A stretch of 64,000 bases of DNA, taken from NCBI GenBank assembly GCA_030068145.1, contig JAPJBO010000310.1, positions 124,001 to 188,000 of the forward strand, in the 5' to 3' direction. The stretch is from Diplonema papillatum (taxonomy: Eukaryota > Euglenozoa > Diplonemea > Diplonemida > Diplonemidae). Shown piece after piece: positions 31,858 to 42,610 of this stretch (positions are counted from its first letter, which is position 1; the number at the start of each line of letters is the position of its first letter). Made by a program: the position numbers and the translations under genes. The notes under the pieces are model-generated. The model made no database searches. It was given only the letters and a program-made list of their open reading frames with translations, and was not told the DNA's origin.

Positions 31858-31980
31858 TGGGGGAAACATGGGTTTTACTAGGGTAGACGTGGATTTCCCT
31901 GGGGTAGACGTGGATTTCCTTGGGGTAGACGTGGATTTCGGTGGGGTAGACGTGGGTTCTCCTAGGGTAGACGCGACCTA
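31858..31980 (+). repeat. Second 21-bp minisatellite, about six units
   Basis: Degenerate units of GGGGTAGACGTGGATTTCC. In one plus frame it reads GVDVDF repeats inside an 84-codon open frame (31802-32056). It has the same period as the neighbouring array but an unrelated sequence. Confidence 0.85.
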
Positions 31981-32756
31981 TTCTAAGGCGGATACAGGCG
32001 ATCTGATGGCGAAACTGCCGCCAATAGGGTACCAGTTGGCTCGGAAGGGTGTTTAGGGTCACAAAAGTGATATTTCGATGACTAGGGTGCACACTATTTG
32101 CGAAAGTATGCTAAATCACCTCTTTTCGTGTTATAATGGAAGTGGTGGCAACCACCTCAAACGTCGTGAAATACCCCCTAAAAACGCAGTTTTCTGCCTC
32201 GCAGTCCCCCGACTGGGGGTTTAAAACGTTTTTGAAGCGATTGCTAGCGGTTCCTAGGGTGGAATCGCTCTCAAAATCACTAAAATGTTGAAAATTGGCT
32301 TCCGGACAAAAAATCGTACTGTAGCCCCTATGGAGTGGGCACCCCTATTCTTGTCTTTTTTTTTGAAGCCAATTCCGAGGGGACGAGACGACAACTACTA
32401 CTGAATCCAAATCATGGGATTTTTTCAGTTTTCTGGCGGCGCTGTGTTTGCGTAGTGTGTTCCAGTTTGTCTTCCTGCATCGGGGGGTTCCCCCCCCTCC
32501 AAATTCTGGATTTCCATCTTGCGTAGTGATCGCGCAAACGCGCCCGCGTACCTTTTCCCCCCGATCCAAGTATGACGAACGTTGCCGTTTGAGTAGGCCG
32601 AACACGCAAGCAATCCTCTTTTTCTTTTGATTGACCTTTTGTGTTCACTTTTTTTCCTTTTTCGTACCCTGCTACCAATTTCCCCAAGCGGGTCACCGAG
32701 GGGTGGCGTACTTCAGGCTCGGCGCTTGCGCTGAGTACGAGCCCTGAGGTACACGG
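31981..32756. other. No recognised feature
   Basis: About 775 bases without a gene or clear repeat. Confidence 0.35.
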
Positions 32757-33115
32757 TGGTCTGTGGTCCTGAGGACCTCATGCAACATCCTCGTGGGTGT
32801 GTATGTATCACCACACCATCCACTGGCAGCTAGTGTAGTATCGCGGTATGCTGGTGGTATCCCAGCACCTACGTATACCATCCACCTGCTAGGTATCAGG
32901 GATGCTGAGGTGGTATGTGGTCCTGAAGACCTCATGCAACATCCTCGTGGGTGTGTGTGCATCACCACACCATCCGCTAGCAGCTATCGTGGTATGCTGG
33001 TGGTATCCCAGTACCTACGTATACCTGCTACCTGCTAGGTATCAGGGATGCTTAGGTAGTGAGGACCGCATGCACCATCCTCGTGGGTGTGTACGCATCA
33101 CCGCACCATCCACTC
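32757..33115 (+). repeat. ~150-bp tandem repeat, 2.4 units
   Basis: Units contain GGACCTCATGCAACATCCTC or a near match, GTGTGT, CATCACCACACCATCC and TGCTGGTGGTATCCCAG. They start near 32757 and 32912, with a third partial unit from 33060. Confidence 0.85.
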
Positions 33116-33423
33116 AGCAGAGGCCAAATCGGGCCTGAATTCATCCGGGAAGCTTTCGTAGCACCCGATTTCTCTGGGTTTAGAAGTCCTCGTTGAAAAG
33201 CGCATGAGGGACCTGAGGCCACATTCGAGTATACATAAAATATGCATACCAAATACGCATACCAAAATGTACGATGCCAATATCCCTTTCGAGACCTTGA
33301 ATCTCCGGTTGTTTTCAAGCGAACTTTCACTCGCAGCAAGAACGACCCAATCGATGGAGAACACTGTATTCTATATGCTAGTCCACCCCCCCCTCGTCGG
33401 CCGTTTTAACTGATTGTTCAGAC
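33116..33423. other. No recognised gene
   Basis: About 300 bases holding a single TTCAAGCGAACTTTCACTC word (33316-33334) of the GH79-upstream type and nothing else recognised. Confidence 0.35.
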
Positions 33424-33664
33424 ACGGTTGTAGGGGCCTCCCCGTGACGGATTCGCCTGTGCTCTGGTAGCACGGGGTCCTGGCTGTGACGAGCTACGAA
33501 CAGCCGCCTGACAAACCAGACTCACACCGATGTCCTGTCTGCAGACACTCAGGTTCTGCGCTGATGATGGTCCGCCTTATGTGTCGTGGCTTAAAAGACC
33601 GTAGCACGGCGCAGACGGGACCGGTGCGATGTTGAGCGCATATCCATTCCAAGCACGTTCTTGC
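33424..33664 (+). repeat. Dispersed repeat family E, copy 2
   Basis: CACGGTTGTAGGGGCC to CCAAGCACGTTCTTGC, missing some bases compared with copies 1 and 3. Fixed ends in all three copies suggest a mobile unit of about 245 bp. Confidence 0.85.
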
Positions 33665-34232
33665 TATTCCCCTCGTCGTCCCCAGCTCTGACCTAACATT
33701 TTAAAGGACTCTACCCCGCCTCGTCGGAGAGACTCGAAAAAAGAAGAAGGACGCAACACCAACTGTCGACCGCAGGCACAAAAAAAAAGGGTAGGCTAGT
33801 CTGACACTAATTGGCTAGTTTTCGTGGCCCTCGTGGGGAAAAAAAAAAAAAAAAAAAAACACGGATCCTTCAAACTCGGAAAAACTGTCTGGAAACGAAG
33901 AACCCCCGGCGTGTATTTTCTTGCAGCAGGCGCATCGCAATTACCACCCCCCAACCCACACTGTCTCGCCAGGGCTGAGCACTTACGCCCAGCTCCCTCA
34001 TCCTTCTGAACGCCTTCGCAAAAGAGCATTTTCCTGTTCCACTTTCTAACGACGAATAAAAAAGGGTTCCCGAACCTGCGGCTAGCACTTAAAGCTGTCT
34101 CCTTTCTTTTTCGGAAATTCCTGACGAGCACGCAACCCGGTGAACTTAACCAAGAGTCGAAGATTAGCATCGAAACTTCCTGGCTTTTCACGCCGTAGCA
34201 GAACGACCACACCCTACCCAATCCCAAGCACC
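33665..34232. other. No convincing gene
   Basis: Contains an A run at 33839-33859 and AT-rich DNA. A 153-codon minus-strand frame (33796-34257) is not protein-like. Confidence 0.35.
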
Positions 34233-34393
34233 CCCTAAACGCGTTAGGGGACTTCACAAGGTTTCACAACGGAGTGACACAACACCCGAAACGAGCTGCA
34301 CCCTCTCACTTTTCTCAACCCCCCGCCATACTCAAGCCTCTACGGTCAACCGGAGACTTTAAAATACCGACCTTCTAATCCACAAATAACGCT
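34233..34393 (+). repeat. Dispersed repeat family B, copy 3
   Basis: CCCTAAACGCGTTAGGGGAC to CCACAAATAACGCT, close to 15238-15396. Confidence 0.85.
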
Positions 34394-34507
34394 GGTAATG
34401 AAACGTCACGAAAAAGTGCGCCCTCTTCGATGGCATGCCCTGACTCGGGCCCTTTCTCGGATTCTGATTCCGATCCTCCACGGGTCACACAACGATCGCG
34501 CCCTCCC

Positions 34508-34683
34508 GCCGGCTCTTCCCAGCTACTCGCGTCCTCCGCATCGCGGCGTGCCTATCGGCGCAAGCGAGAAGGGTTGCAGTTGCGCCGCGCCGAAAGCGCG
34601 GAAAGAGTGACCCTTCTGGAGTCGCGTAGCGAAAAGCTGGTATAGTGTGGTACTCATTTGCATGCAAATGACTCCCCACTAAC
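34508..34683 (+). repeat. Dispersed repeat family H, copy 2
   Basis: Shorter partner of 1843-2086, with the same ATTTGCATGCAAAT palindrome at 34656-34669. Confidence 0.85.
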
Positions 34684-35005
34684 ACGAACCACAGGTAAAT
34701 CTGGGTTTAGTGGCGGGCGTAAGCGTTCAACAAAAAAGCGCCTGCTCAGGTGTCTTTTTTTCCCGGGTACTGGCGCCGAACCTGCCATCACAGACATAAC
34801 TTACTACCACACGCCGATCTCAGCATCACTCGAACTTCGCTTCCCGAACTTAGTATCGCCTGAATTTTTCTTCGCCGAACTTAGCTTCACCAAAACTTAC
34901 GCAACAAAACGACGAAAAAGCGCGAGTTTCAGGTGCGTGCCGTTGAAAGGTGCATTGCACATTCGGTGTCAACCAAACCGGGTTGTCAAGGCAAAACACA
35001 ATCGC

Positions 35006-35268
35006 AGGAACCCAGTCCGAAAAAGAACTACAAAAAAGAAAAAGATGGGCGGTGGCAAGGGTGCCTTTTACAAGGCGAAGCACGGCGGAGGTGGTAAGGA
35101 GGGCGGGAAAGGGTCGAAGGAAGAGGCCTTCGGCGGGGAAAGGCAGCCTGTTATGTGTTGTCGCATCGGGTTGCGACGGAGCGCCACAGGAGAATGATGG
35201 GGACGTGGAGATGGGTCGAACGTGGAACGCGTCCGCCACGCAGCCCTCGACGAAGAGGGCCTGGTGAG
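35006..35268 (+). pseudogene. 5' fragment of the ABC-class ATPase gene
   Basis: Copies the 5' untranslated end and the first ~80 codons of the gene at 49961: ATGGGCGGTGGCAAGGGTGC, FYKAKHGGGGKEGG-type peptide, and RTWNASATQPSTK, ending at CCTCGACGAAGAGGGCCTGG. Small deletions shift the frame before the end, and the ATPase core is absent. It is a broken partial duplication lying 14 kb upstream of the intact gene. Confidence 0.85.
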
Positions 35269-35868
35269 ACTTCAAAAGAAACGGCTGGTATGCCACTAGT
35301 ATACTGGCTGAAGGTCCGACCGGAAATGTGTTCCGAACGGCGGACCCCGCAATCCAGTGGGAAACCATGGACAAGGAGGCTCCGAAAAGAGGGAGGAAAG
35401 AAGCATAAGGGTGCCCCTTCCGGTGACGGTTGCCACCCGTCGTCGTATACAAGGTGCAAACGATGCTTAACGCGCACCTTACTGTGTGGCCATCGCTTTT
35501 CTGGCGGGGTTCAACATTGCCCGGCGTACATGTGCCCTTCTCACCTCCTGGTGCTGATCGCACTCCCTCTTTGTCTTACGCCGCCGAAAAACCCCGGTCT
35601 TGTAGCCTGTGGCGCGGTGCTCCCGCCGTCCTGACTGATCGTATCTGGATAGCCATTATTGGAAGCGGATGTGCTTTCCCGATCGTCTTCAGCACGTTAA
35701 CCCAACGGCCTCGCATAACGGAGCTGCAGACCTCAAAGTCATCACAACCGGATGCGTGTGGTTGCGTCTGCTCCACGCGGTATCGGGCGGTGTTGTCGGA
35801 GCATAGACAGCGACAGCAGGAAGAACCCCACCGACAATACAGAAGAGGACAACAGATCAAAAAGCAGA
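35269..35868. other. No recognised gene
   Basis: Follows the ATPase fragment; open frames here are not protein-like, though the DNA is fairly GC-rich and may hold more degraded gene sequence. Confidence 0.35.
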
Positions 35869-36118
35869 CACGGTTGTAGGGGCCTTCTCCCCGTGACGGA
35901 TTCGCCTGTGCTCTAGTAGCACGGGTGGTCCTGGCTGTGACGAGCTACGAACAGCCGCCTGACAAACCAGACTCACACCGCAGTCCTGTCTGCAGACACT
36001 CAGGTTCCACGCTGATGATGGTCCGCCTTATGTGTCCGTGGCTTAAAGGACCGAAACACGGCGCGGACGGGACCAGTGCGGTGTTGAGCACATACCCATT
36101 CCAAGCACGTTCTTGCAA
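35869..36118 (+). repeat. Dispersed repeat family E, copy 3
   Basis: CACGGTTGTAGGGGCC to CCAAGCACGTTCTTGC, ending 14 bases before the left arm of the composite transposon. Confidence 0.85.
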
Positions 36119-36344
36119 ACCCCCCCCTCCTGGTGCAACCCACTGTGGACCTACTGTGGGACCCACCTTAGCTAAATTCTCTAAGGTGAAATGGTGGAAA
36201 AAGTGGGTCAAAATTTTTTTTTTTCGAGTGCTTTTTTGGGAGGATTTGGGCCAAAAAAAAAATTTTTTTTTCTTGGTCGCTGCTGAGGAAACCACCTTAG
36301 AGCGGTCACCACCCTGCTGCACACAGGCCCTGCAGGAGGGGGGG

Positions 36345-38062
36345 GGGTACCCACCCACCCCTCGTTGCCGTCCGGCTGACAACGATGCCGAGTTTAGGGG
36401 CCTTAGCATCAGCACTGGGGGGGGGGTGGAAAAATCCCCGCATAGTCCACCAGGGTCTGACGGGTACTGAGGCCCCATACCCTTCCTAAAACATCATTCT
36501 GCGTTCAAATACGCCCTCAGAAGCCTCCGGAGAGCCTTCTATGATGTCCCAAATGCGATTTTGTGGGTTTTTAGGGGGTCCCCCCGTCTGCAGGCCGTAA
36601 ACCGCCATACAAGACACATATGCAACCTGATGCTGGGTCGCTCCTCGGAGCAAAATCTCGGCCTAAACACACGTTTTCGGCGTTCTCTATCATTCTCCAG
36701 GTGCATTCGACCCTCGGACTTCATAAATTATCTCGCTTACAGGTGTTCCGGGGTGTGCAAAAACAAGGCGAATGGACCCTACAGACCGTACCACGCCCTG
36801 CCTGTCTATACAGGCTTTGGGGTCGAATTGCGCCGCCTTGGCGCCATGTGCACCGTTTTGGTCTCGTTTGTGCTGCTTTGGGATCCACTAAGAACTCTGG
36901 TCTGATTTGCGGGACGCTTTGCTCGGTTTTGGTGCCCACTTTCACCGTTCAAAGTGCATCCAGTGGTGAAGACTTTGCGCCGAAGCTGGAGAGGAAGCGA
37001 CCCAGTAGGCGCCACTTCACCGTGAGCGGGTCTCGGAACATGACTCAAACTGTGGCCCAGGTGATACTGCCGACCATGGCGGGTGTGTGCGCCACACAGT
37101 TTGTCTGACCAAGCTCACTGCACAGGAGCTTGCCACACATCCCTCGGGTCATGTGCCGCGTTGTGCAAAGTCATCCAGCGAGAAGCACTTTGCAGCCATG
37201 GGTGAGAAAGATGCCAGAAGGGAAGACATTGCCAGGAAAGCTCTGAAAGCCTGCCCTGAAAACGGTGAAGCCTGCTTCAAAATCATGAAGTGAACGCGTC
37301 GTAGTCAACCGCTTCGACGACGATTGAGAACGGCTGATAATCGCCTGTTGCTTAACGCTTGTCCTACTTCGTTCACTAAGACTTGCAGAATCACCAGAAT
37401 AGCATAAAATGATGCAGGTAGAAGCCTGAACAGGCCTTAGAACAGTGAAAGTGGGCGCCAAAACCGAGGAAAGCGTCCCGCAAATCAGACCAGAGTTCTT
37501 AATGGACCCCAAAGCAGCACAAACGAAGCCCGAAACGGTGCATATGGCGCCAAAGCCGGTGCAATTTGACCCCAAAGCCTGTATAGACAGGCAGGGCGTA
37601 GTTCGGTCTGTCCCCAATGCAGGGGTCCATTCTCCTTATCTTTGCACGTCCCGGAACACCTGTGAGTGAAAGAAACCACGAAGCCCGAGGGTCGAATGCA
37701 CCTGGAGAGTGCTAGAGAACGCCGAAAACGTGTGTTTGGGCTGGGATCTTGCACAGAGAAGCGACCCAGCTTCAGGTTGCATATGTGTCTACTATGGCGG
37801 CTTACGGCCAACAGGCGGGGGGACCCCCTAAAACCCCACAAAATCGCATTTGGGACATCATAGAAGGCTCTCCGGAGGCTTCTGAGGGCGTATTTGAACG
37901 CAGAATGATGTTTTAGGAAGGGTATGGGGCCTCCAGACCCTGGTGAACTATGCGGCGATTTTTCCGCCCAACCCCCCCCCCCAGTGCTGATGCTAAGGCC
38001 CCTAAACTCGGCATCGTTGTCAGCCGGACGGCAACGAGGGTGGGTGGGTCCCCCCCCCCCTA
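36345..38062. mobile_element. Foldback element with ~600-bp inverted arms
   Basis: Left arm about 36345-36955 and right arm about 37435-38062 are reverse complements at roughly 80-85% by eye (shared words CAAATGCGATTTTGTGGG, CAGAAGCCTCCGGAGAGCC, GCCTGTCTATACAGGC). The ~480-bp middle is unique and codes for nothing clear. The structure fits a non-autonomous foldback or long-TIR element. The arms' divergence suggests it is not recent. Confidence 0.85.
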
Positions 38063-38147
38063 AACACCCCCCCTCCCACCCCCCGAAAGAAAGAACAGAA
38101 AAAACAGAAAACGGAAAAAAAGAAAAAAAGAAGAAAAAAGACTCTGC

Positions 38148-38232
38148 ATTCCGCGAAGAAGACTTGATGCTAGCATCAAACACTTAGAGGCAAGTAGCGC
38201 CTGAACACGAAACTAAGATTTTCCCCCCCCCC
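38148..38232 (+). repeat. Dispersed repeat family J, copy 2
   Basis: CGCGAAGAAGACTTGATGCT to AAACTAAGATTTTCCCCCC, ending in a C tract next to the left GGTGGACCGGTCA subterminal region. Confidence 0.8.
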
Positions 38233-38235
38233 TCC

Positions 38236-38345
38236 TGCACACGGTGGACCGGTCATGGTCATGACCGCATGTTTGACCGGTCAGTTTTTGACCGGTCAGC
38301 TGAGAACGTTATGCGGTCATTGACCGCATACCTTGCGGTCATTGA
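38236..38345 (+). repeat. Left subterminal inverted repeat with TGACCGGTCA / TTGACCGCA units
   Basis: CTGCACACGGTGGACCGGTC followed by TGACCGGTCA twice and GCGGTCATTGACCGCAT. The partner at 42255-42413 has at least eight such units in the opposite sense. Clustered short palindromes near both ends are typical transposase binding sites in DNA transposons. Confidence 0.7.
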
Positions 38346-38485
38346 ACGCATCCTGTGGTAAGCCACAAGGATTCCTGCCTTTTTGGGTTGAAAATCACCC
38401 GGTCTCGGTCTCTCTCTTTTCTGGTAAACGTGCTTCTGCGTTTCGGGGGTCAGAAACGCTGGTTGGAGAAAAGGTATGTTGGGTG

Positions 38486-39435
38486 TCACCTACAGGGCTT
38501 TTTTGTGGGATTTCTGAGGTCACAATCACACGGTGTGCTCCAGCACCGGGTGAACTGTGCAGTCCATTTTGCGGGTGTCACACCTGCACCTGTGTAAAGT
38601 TTAGATGGCTTCGAAGTTGTAGACGTTGGAGTGCCGCGGTCTTGACCAGGACTCGTCTGGCCGCTCGCGCTCCGATCTGTGCCAAGCAGTCGGGGCGCGA
38701 GCGGAGGCACCAAATTTATGGCCTCATACGTCAAGAACCTTGTGCGCCCTGGACGCCCGCATACTCGAGGTTCTAAGCAGCGCCAGAAACTCGCCCACAA
38801 TCTGCGGAGTAGCGCCGTGGTCATGGACGGCATCGAAGATCGTCCTGAACTCCTTCACGCCCGGCGGCTTCGCCCGCCGTGGAGGACAGCCATCATCCTA
38901 CTCACGCTCTTTCATTGAGCGGGTCGTCGAGGACACACGCCGCCGCTTTGTTCTCCGCCAGCACGGACGCCATGATGTTTAGGGGCACCCCATAGGCCCA
39001 TTGTCGCCCATCAGCAACAGGCGACCACCGCCACCGTAGGGCCCGACGCCCATGCCTCGACACTTGGGCCTGTTGTCCGTGGCTCTCGGAGCAGGGAGCC
39101 CCGGGGCTGGTCGGTGCCCGGGGCTCAGCCCCGGAGCGCTCCAGGAGCCCGACAGGGACGGGCATAGAACACACTTTCTACTGTTTTCCAGGTAGATCCG
39201 TTCCCAGCCGCGAGCGAGGCGACTCCTCGACTCGTCTGTGGGAGAGCGGCAGAAGAGGATAAAGGCCTCCCAGAGCTTGTATTTCCCAGCACCTTTCTTT
39301 CTTGTCCTGCTCATCCGCACCCAGTTCACTTTGGTCGTCAACGCAAACCCGTCAACGCTCTCGTCCTCCGAATCTTCATCGACGGGTGAAGATCAGAGCC
39401 AAAGGGGACAGCTTTATCGGTCTCAGGGGTGAACA
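38486..39435 (-). pseudogene. Decayed transposon gene, minus strand
   Basis: Read on the minus strand, protein-like pieces lie in different frames: DEDSEDESVDGFALTTKVNW with KYKLWEAFILFCRS and RLARGWERIYLENS (39410-39180), then NIMASVLAENKAAACVLDD (about 38990-38915), then GVKEFRTIFDAVHDHG and IVGEFLALLRTSSM (about 38860-38770). Frame changes separate them, by decay or by unrecognised introns. I do not recognise the family. Position between the inverted ends suggests a transposon-encoded protein. Confidence 0.45.
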
Positions 39436-39512
39436 CCGACGACCCCCTGCAGATGGCGCAGTACATGGCGCAGCTTGGGTGCGGCGGCCATCACTAAGCT
39501 GCCACCCGGACG

Positions 39513-40500
39513 GTGTTAGCGAGTTTTCAGATTTTTCTGGACTCGGTGCCGTCGCCGCCAAAGAACCAGATCACTGCCTGGGGAGCTTGGCCGACGGCCG
39601 CCGCGCAGGCTTTGATGTGGGCAAGGGGCGGTACGGACTCGTTGCCGCTCCTCTGTCCGCATCGTGCTGCGGCACCTCGATGGGATCTCGGGCCCGAACC
39701 TCCTGCTTTTCCCGGGCGGGGCCTGAAGTCCTATTTCTTCCAATTCCCAGTAGGACGGCCGACGCCGGGGAGCCCAACGGGCTACGAGATGAGGCCAATT
39801 TTCCGCGGCGGCGAGGAGACGATGGGAGTCTTGGAGACGCAGCTGAAGGCGAGGCGGTGAGGCGTGGGGGATGGACCTTTTCCCGACGTACGGAGAGAGG
39901 GCGGAGCGTGCAGCGAGATGGACGGCCTTCGACGACACCACGGAGAAGAAGAAGGGCAAGAAGTCGGCCGTTGTCGGAGGAGACCCGTGGCTCGTACCGG
40001 AAGGGATTCCCCGACACGAAAAGTGGGGTGAGCGGAAATGTGTGCCGAGCACCGGATGACGCAGTGCACCACATGTAAGACGACAACGGAATGCTGTCGC
40101 AACCATCACCACCGATGTCTCGACCATGAGATGCCGACGTGCGACAGCTGCAAGAAACACGCCGACCTGAGGAGTAGGAGACGCGGGCACTGCTGCAGGA
40201 AGGGCACCACCGGGCGGCCGTGGCGAGAGGAGAAGAATCAACGACGAAGAAGAGGAAGGCGGAGCCGGAGGGCCCCGCGTCAGCGCCGAGACAGGCGAAG
40301 CGTGAGAACGTGGTGCTCGTTCTGCCGGAAGCAGCGGAAGGCGAGCGAGGACCCGCAACATCGGCATCGACTTCAGCAGCGAAGGTCGGGAAGACGGCGC
40401 TTTCTTCGGGCTTCGGACCAGGAGACCCGACGGGGGCGTGGCTCTGTATTGGTGGCGCCTGGGCAGGTCGTTTTCTATGATTGCGCAGGACTCTGATTTT
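39513..40500 (+). pseudogene. Decayed transposon gene, plus strand, with Cys/His cluster
   Basis: Plus-strand pieces in shifting frames include MDLFPTYGERAERAARW and VVGGDPWLVPEGIPRHEKW (39871-40035), a Cys/His-rich stretch CTTCKTTTECCRNHHHRC and CDSCKKH (about 40065-40160) resembling a zinc-binding C-terminal domain, and KKRK-rich, VLVLPEAAEGERG text (40230-40400). No intact gene remains. The long minus-strand frames over the same DNA look like GC-rich shadows. Confidence 0.4.
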
Positions 40501-41089
40501 GTCATCACGGAGCTTGCCGGGGACGACAGGATAGTCTGGTACGACGACTGGGCCCTCGTCGGTGCCTGTCCGGGCGCGCTTCGCGCTGTGCGCAACCGTC
40601 CTGCAGCGTGCCCGTATGGTGCGCATGATGGTCAAGGACGAGTAGTCTGTCCTCGAGCAAGGACGAGAAGTCTGTCCTCGAGCCCAGCTCGACGCCGGTT
40701 GTCCTGGGAGTCGAGTTTGACTTCGCAGCGAAGAGGTACCGGCTATAGCAAGGGTGGGTGCAGAAGCCGCACCTCCTCTTTTGCTCTGTCGATTTGACGC
40801 AAATGACTCTGCGCGGCGTCGGATGGTGACCCTGGCGCACCAGGTCCTGACCGGTTCCCTGGGCTGGGAGTCGCTAGTCCGCGTGAGGGACGATATCGTT
40901 CCGTTCCTGCGGGGGTGAGCCGGCGTCTATCGGACAACCGGTGGGTCGGCTTCGACTCGAAGCTGCACCCTCGTGGAGGCGTGGTCCGATGCCAGCACGC
41001 AGGGACGGGCGGGACTGGTGGGCTCTCACACTCGCACACAGGGAGTTGATGCACCACGAAAGTCGAAAAGAGATTTGGGATAGCATGCA

Positions 41090-41390
41090 AGAATCTGTAG
41101 CGATAATCTGCATCGCCGGTTCGCACGTGATGTGTCACGCTTTCGCCTCTTTAGCCCCCTCGGGCGATGGCCGCGCTTCGACGCTCTTCTACGCCGTTTT
41201 GTTGTCGGCTCCGACGCAGAGTTCGTCCGCTTCTTCGCTCGCGTCAGTGCCGTCTTCTTGACCCTCGCCGCTGGCTTTAATGTTGATGTTGCGGGTCTCT
41301 GATGTTGTTTGTCTTCTGCTTCAGGTAGCATTCCGGGTGTGCTCTTTGTCGCGTTGACGATACGTGGCGAGCAACGTTTTTCCCTCATGT
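41090..41390 (-). pseudogene. Decayed coding fragment, family L, second copy
   Basis: Minus-strand frame of about 120 codons (41026-41388) with GMLPEAEDKQHQRPATS and KKTALTRAKKRTNSA, related to the VLPEAAE stretches at 5.8 kb and 40.3 kb. Rich in Lys/Arg and low in complexity. It lies in the opposite direction to the 40.3-kb copy within the same transposon. Confidence 0.35.
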
Positions 41391-41500
41391 GGAAACCGAG
41401 TCAGTAATCGGTTCCCTCAACCCGCTGACCATGATTGGCGCTGATGCTCTATTCGATTGTACTTTCGGTGAGGCAGTTTCTCACTGGCGTTGTGGTGGAT

Positions 41501-41638
41501 CCTCGCCCAAGCTCGTTTCCCGGGTTAAGGCAGTCACTCAACATTCCCTTGCGCTAGTGATCAGTTACAAAGACGTGTTCTTACTTTTCCCTTTCTTCTG
41601 GGCAGTTCTCGTCAGACAATACGAAGAGCAGAAACTCC
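41501..41638 (+). repeat. Dispersed repeat family I, copy 2
   Basis: CCTCGCCCAAGCTCGTTTCC to GAAGAGCAGAAACTCC; inverted relative to copy 1 at 16313. Confidence 0.85.
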
Positions 41639-42254
41639 ATGGCGATGTGGGCCCCGTAGAGATGTCCCGCAGCACATCTTCTTTGCCGAGCTGACGACAG
41701 CAAAGTTTGCGACTCCGCTGTCGACAAGTAGAATCTTTGTCGACAACTTGCCTTTGTTTGTGCGCTCGCAGCCTTTGTTCGCACTTTCTCTCGTTGAAGA
41801 GATATTGTGCTATTTGCAAAGGCTGCCTTCCTGTTGAAATCATCTGTTCTCATAGTAGTGGACGCCACACTAATTTTTGTGTACGCCGGACACAACTGTT
41901 TGCGAGACTGGAGGCACTCGTTGCATCGAAGAGTTTGCAAAGGTCGACAGTCAACCTTGGGTTTTACATCGTCTGTTACGATGGAAAGGTGCGTGGCGTC
42001 CCGTGTCTTTCTTCGCACGGGCTCACCGTCGCATCGTTTGAGAGAACTACACCACCAGGCTCGTTGCCAATCAAAAAACTGTCAGCTGCCCGTGAAAGTG
42101 TCTCACTCCTCTGCGAGGTCGGTTTGACACGCTTTCACGTGTAAAAAGGGTGAGCCACTTACACGGGGGGGGGTACGTATAGTTGTAAGTGCGTACTTCG
42201 AGAATTAGGCCTTGCATGGGTACACTTTGCTGCCTATTTTACCTTGCAAAGTGT
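41639..42254. other. Transposon interior, no recognised gene
   Basis: About 600 bases between repeat I and the right subterminal repeats. Open frames here (to 145 codons) are not protein-like. Confidence 0.35.
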
Positions 42255-42413
42255 CATAAGTACCGGTTATTGACCGCAATGTTGCGGTCAATGACCGCAT
42301 GGGTGCGGTCAATGACCAGTACCCTACCGGTCAATGACCGCAAGGTACCGGTCAACATTATTGCGGTCAGCGTGGTGCGGTCATTGACCGCACCAGCCCT
42401 TGACCGGTCCACC
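42255..42413 (+). repeat. Right subterminal repeats of the composite transposon
   Basis: At least eight copies of (A/T)TGACCGCA or its complement GCGGTCAATGACC, plus TACCGGTCAA words, ending TTGACCGGTCCACC and passing directly into the right arm. Mirror of 38236-38345. Confidence 0.75.
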
Positions 42414-42610
42414 GTGCAGGGCCTGTGTGCAGCAGGGTGGTGACCGCTCGAAGGTGGTTTCCTCAGCAGCGACCAAGAAAAAAAAATTTTTTTTTTGGCC
42501 CAAATCCTCCCAAAAAAGCACTCGAAAAAAGTTTTTTTTGACCCACTTTTTCCACCATTTCACCTTAGAGAATTTAGCTAAGGTGGGTCCCACAGTAGGT
42601 CCACAGTGGG

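Noticed and set aside
39516-40635. Two overlapping minus-strand frames of 354 and 359 codons
   Set aside because: Both overlap in different frames over GC-rich DNA, are Ser/Pro/Arg-rich without domain patterns, and the plus strand holds more protein-like pieces.
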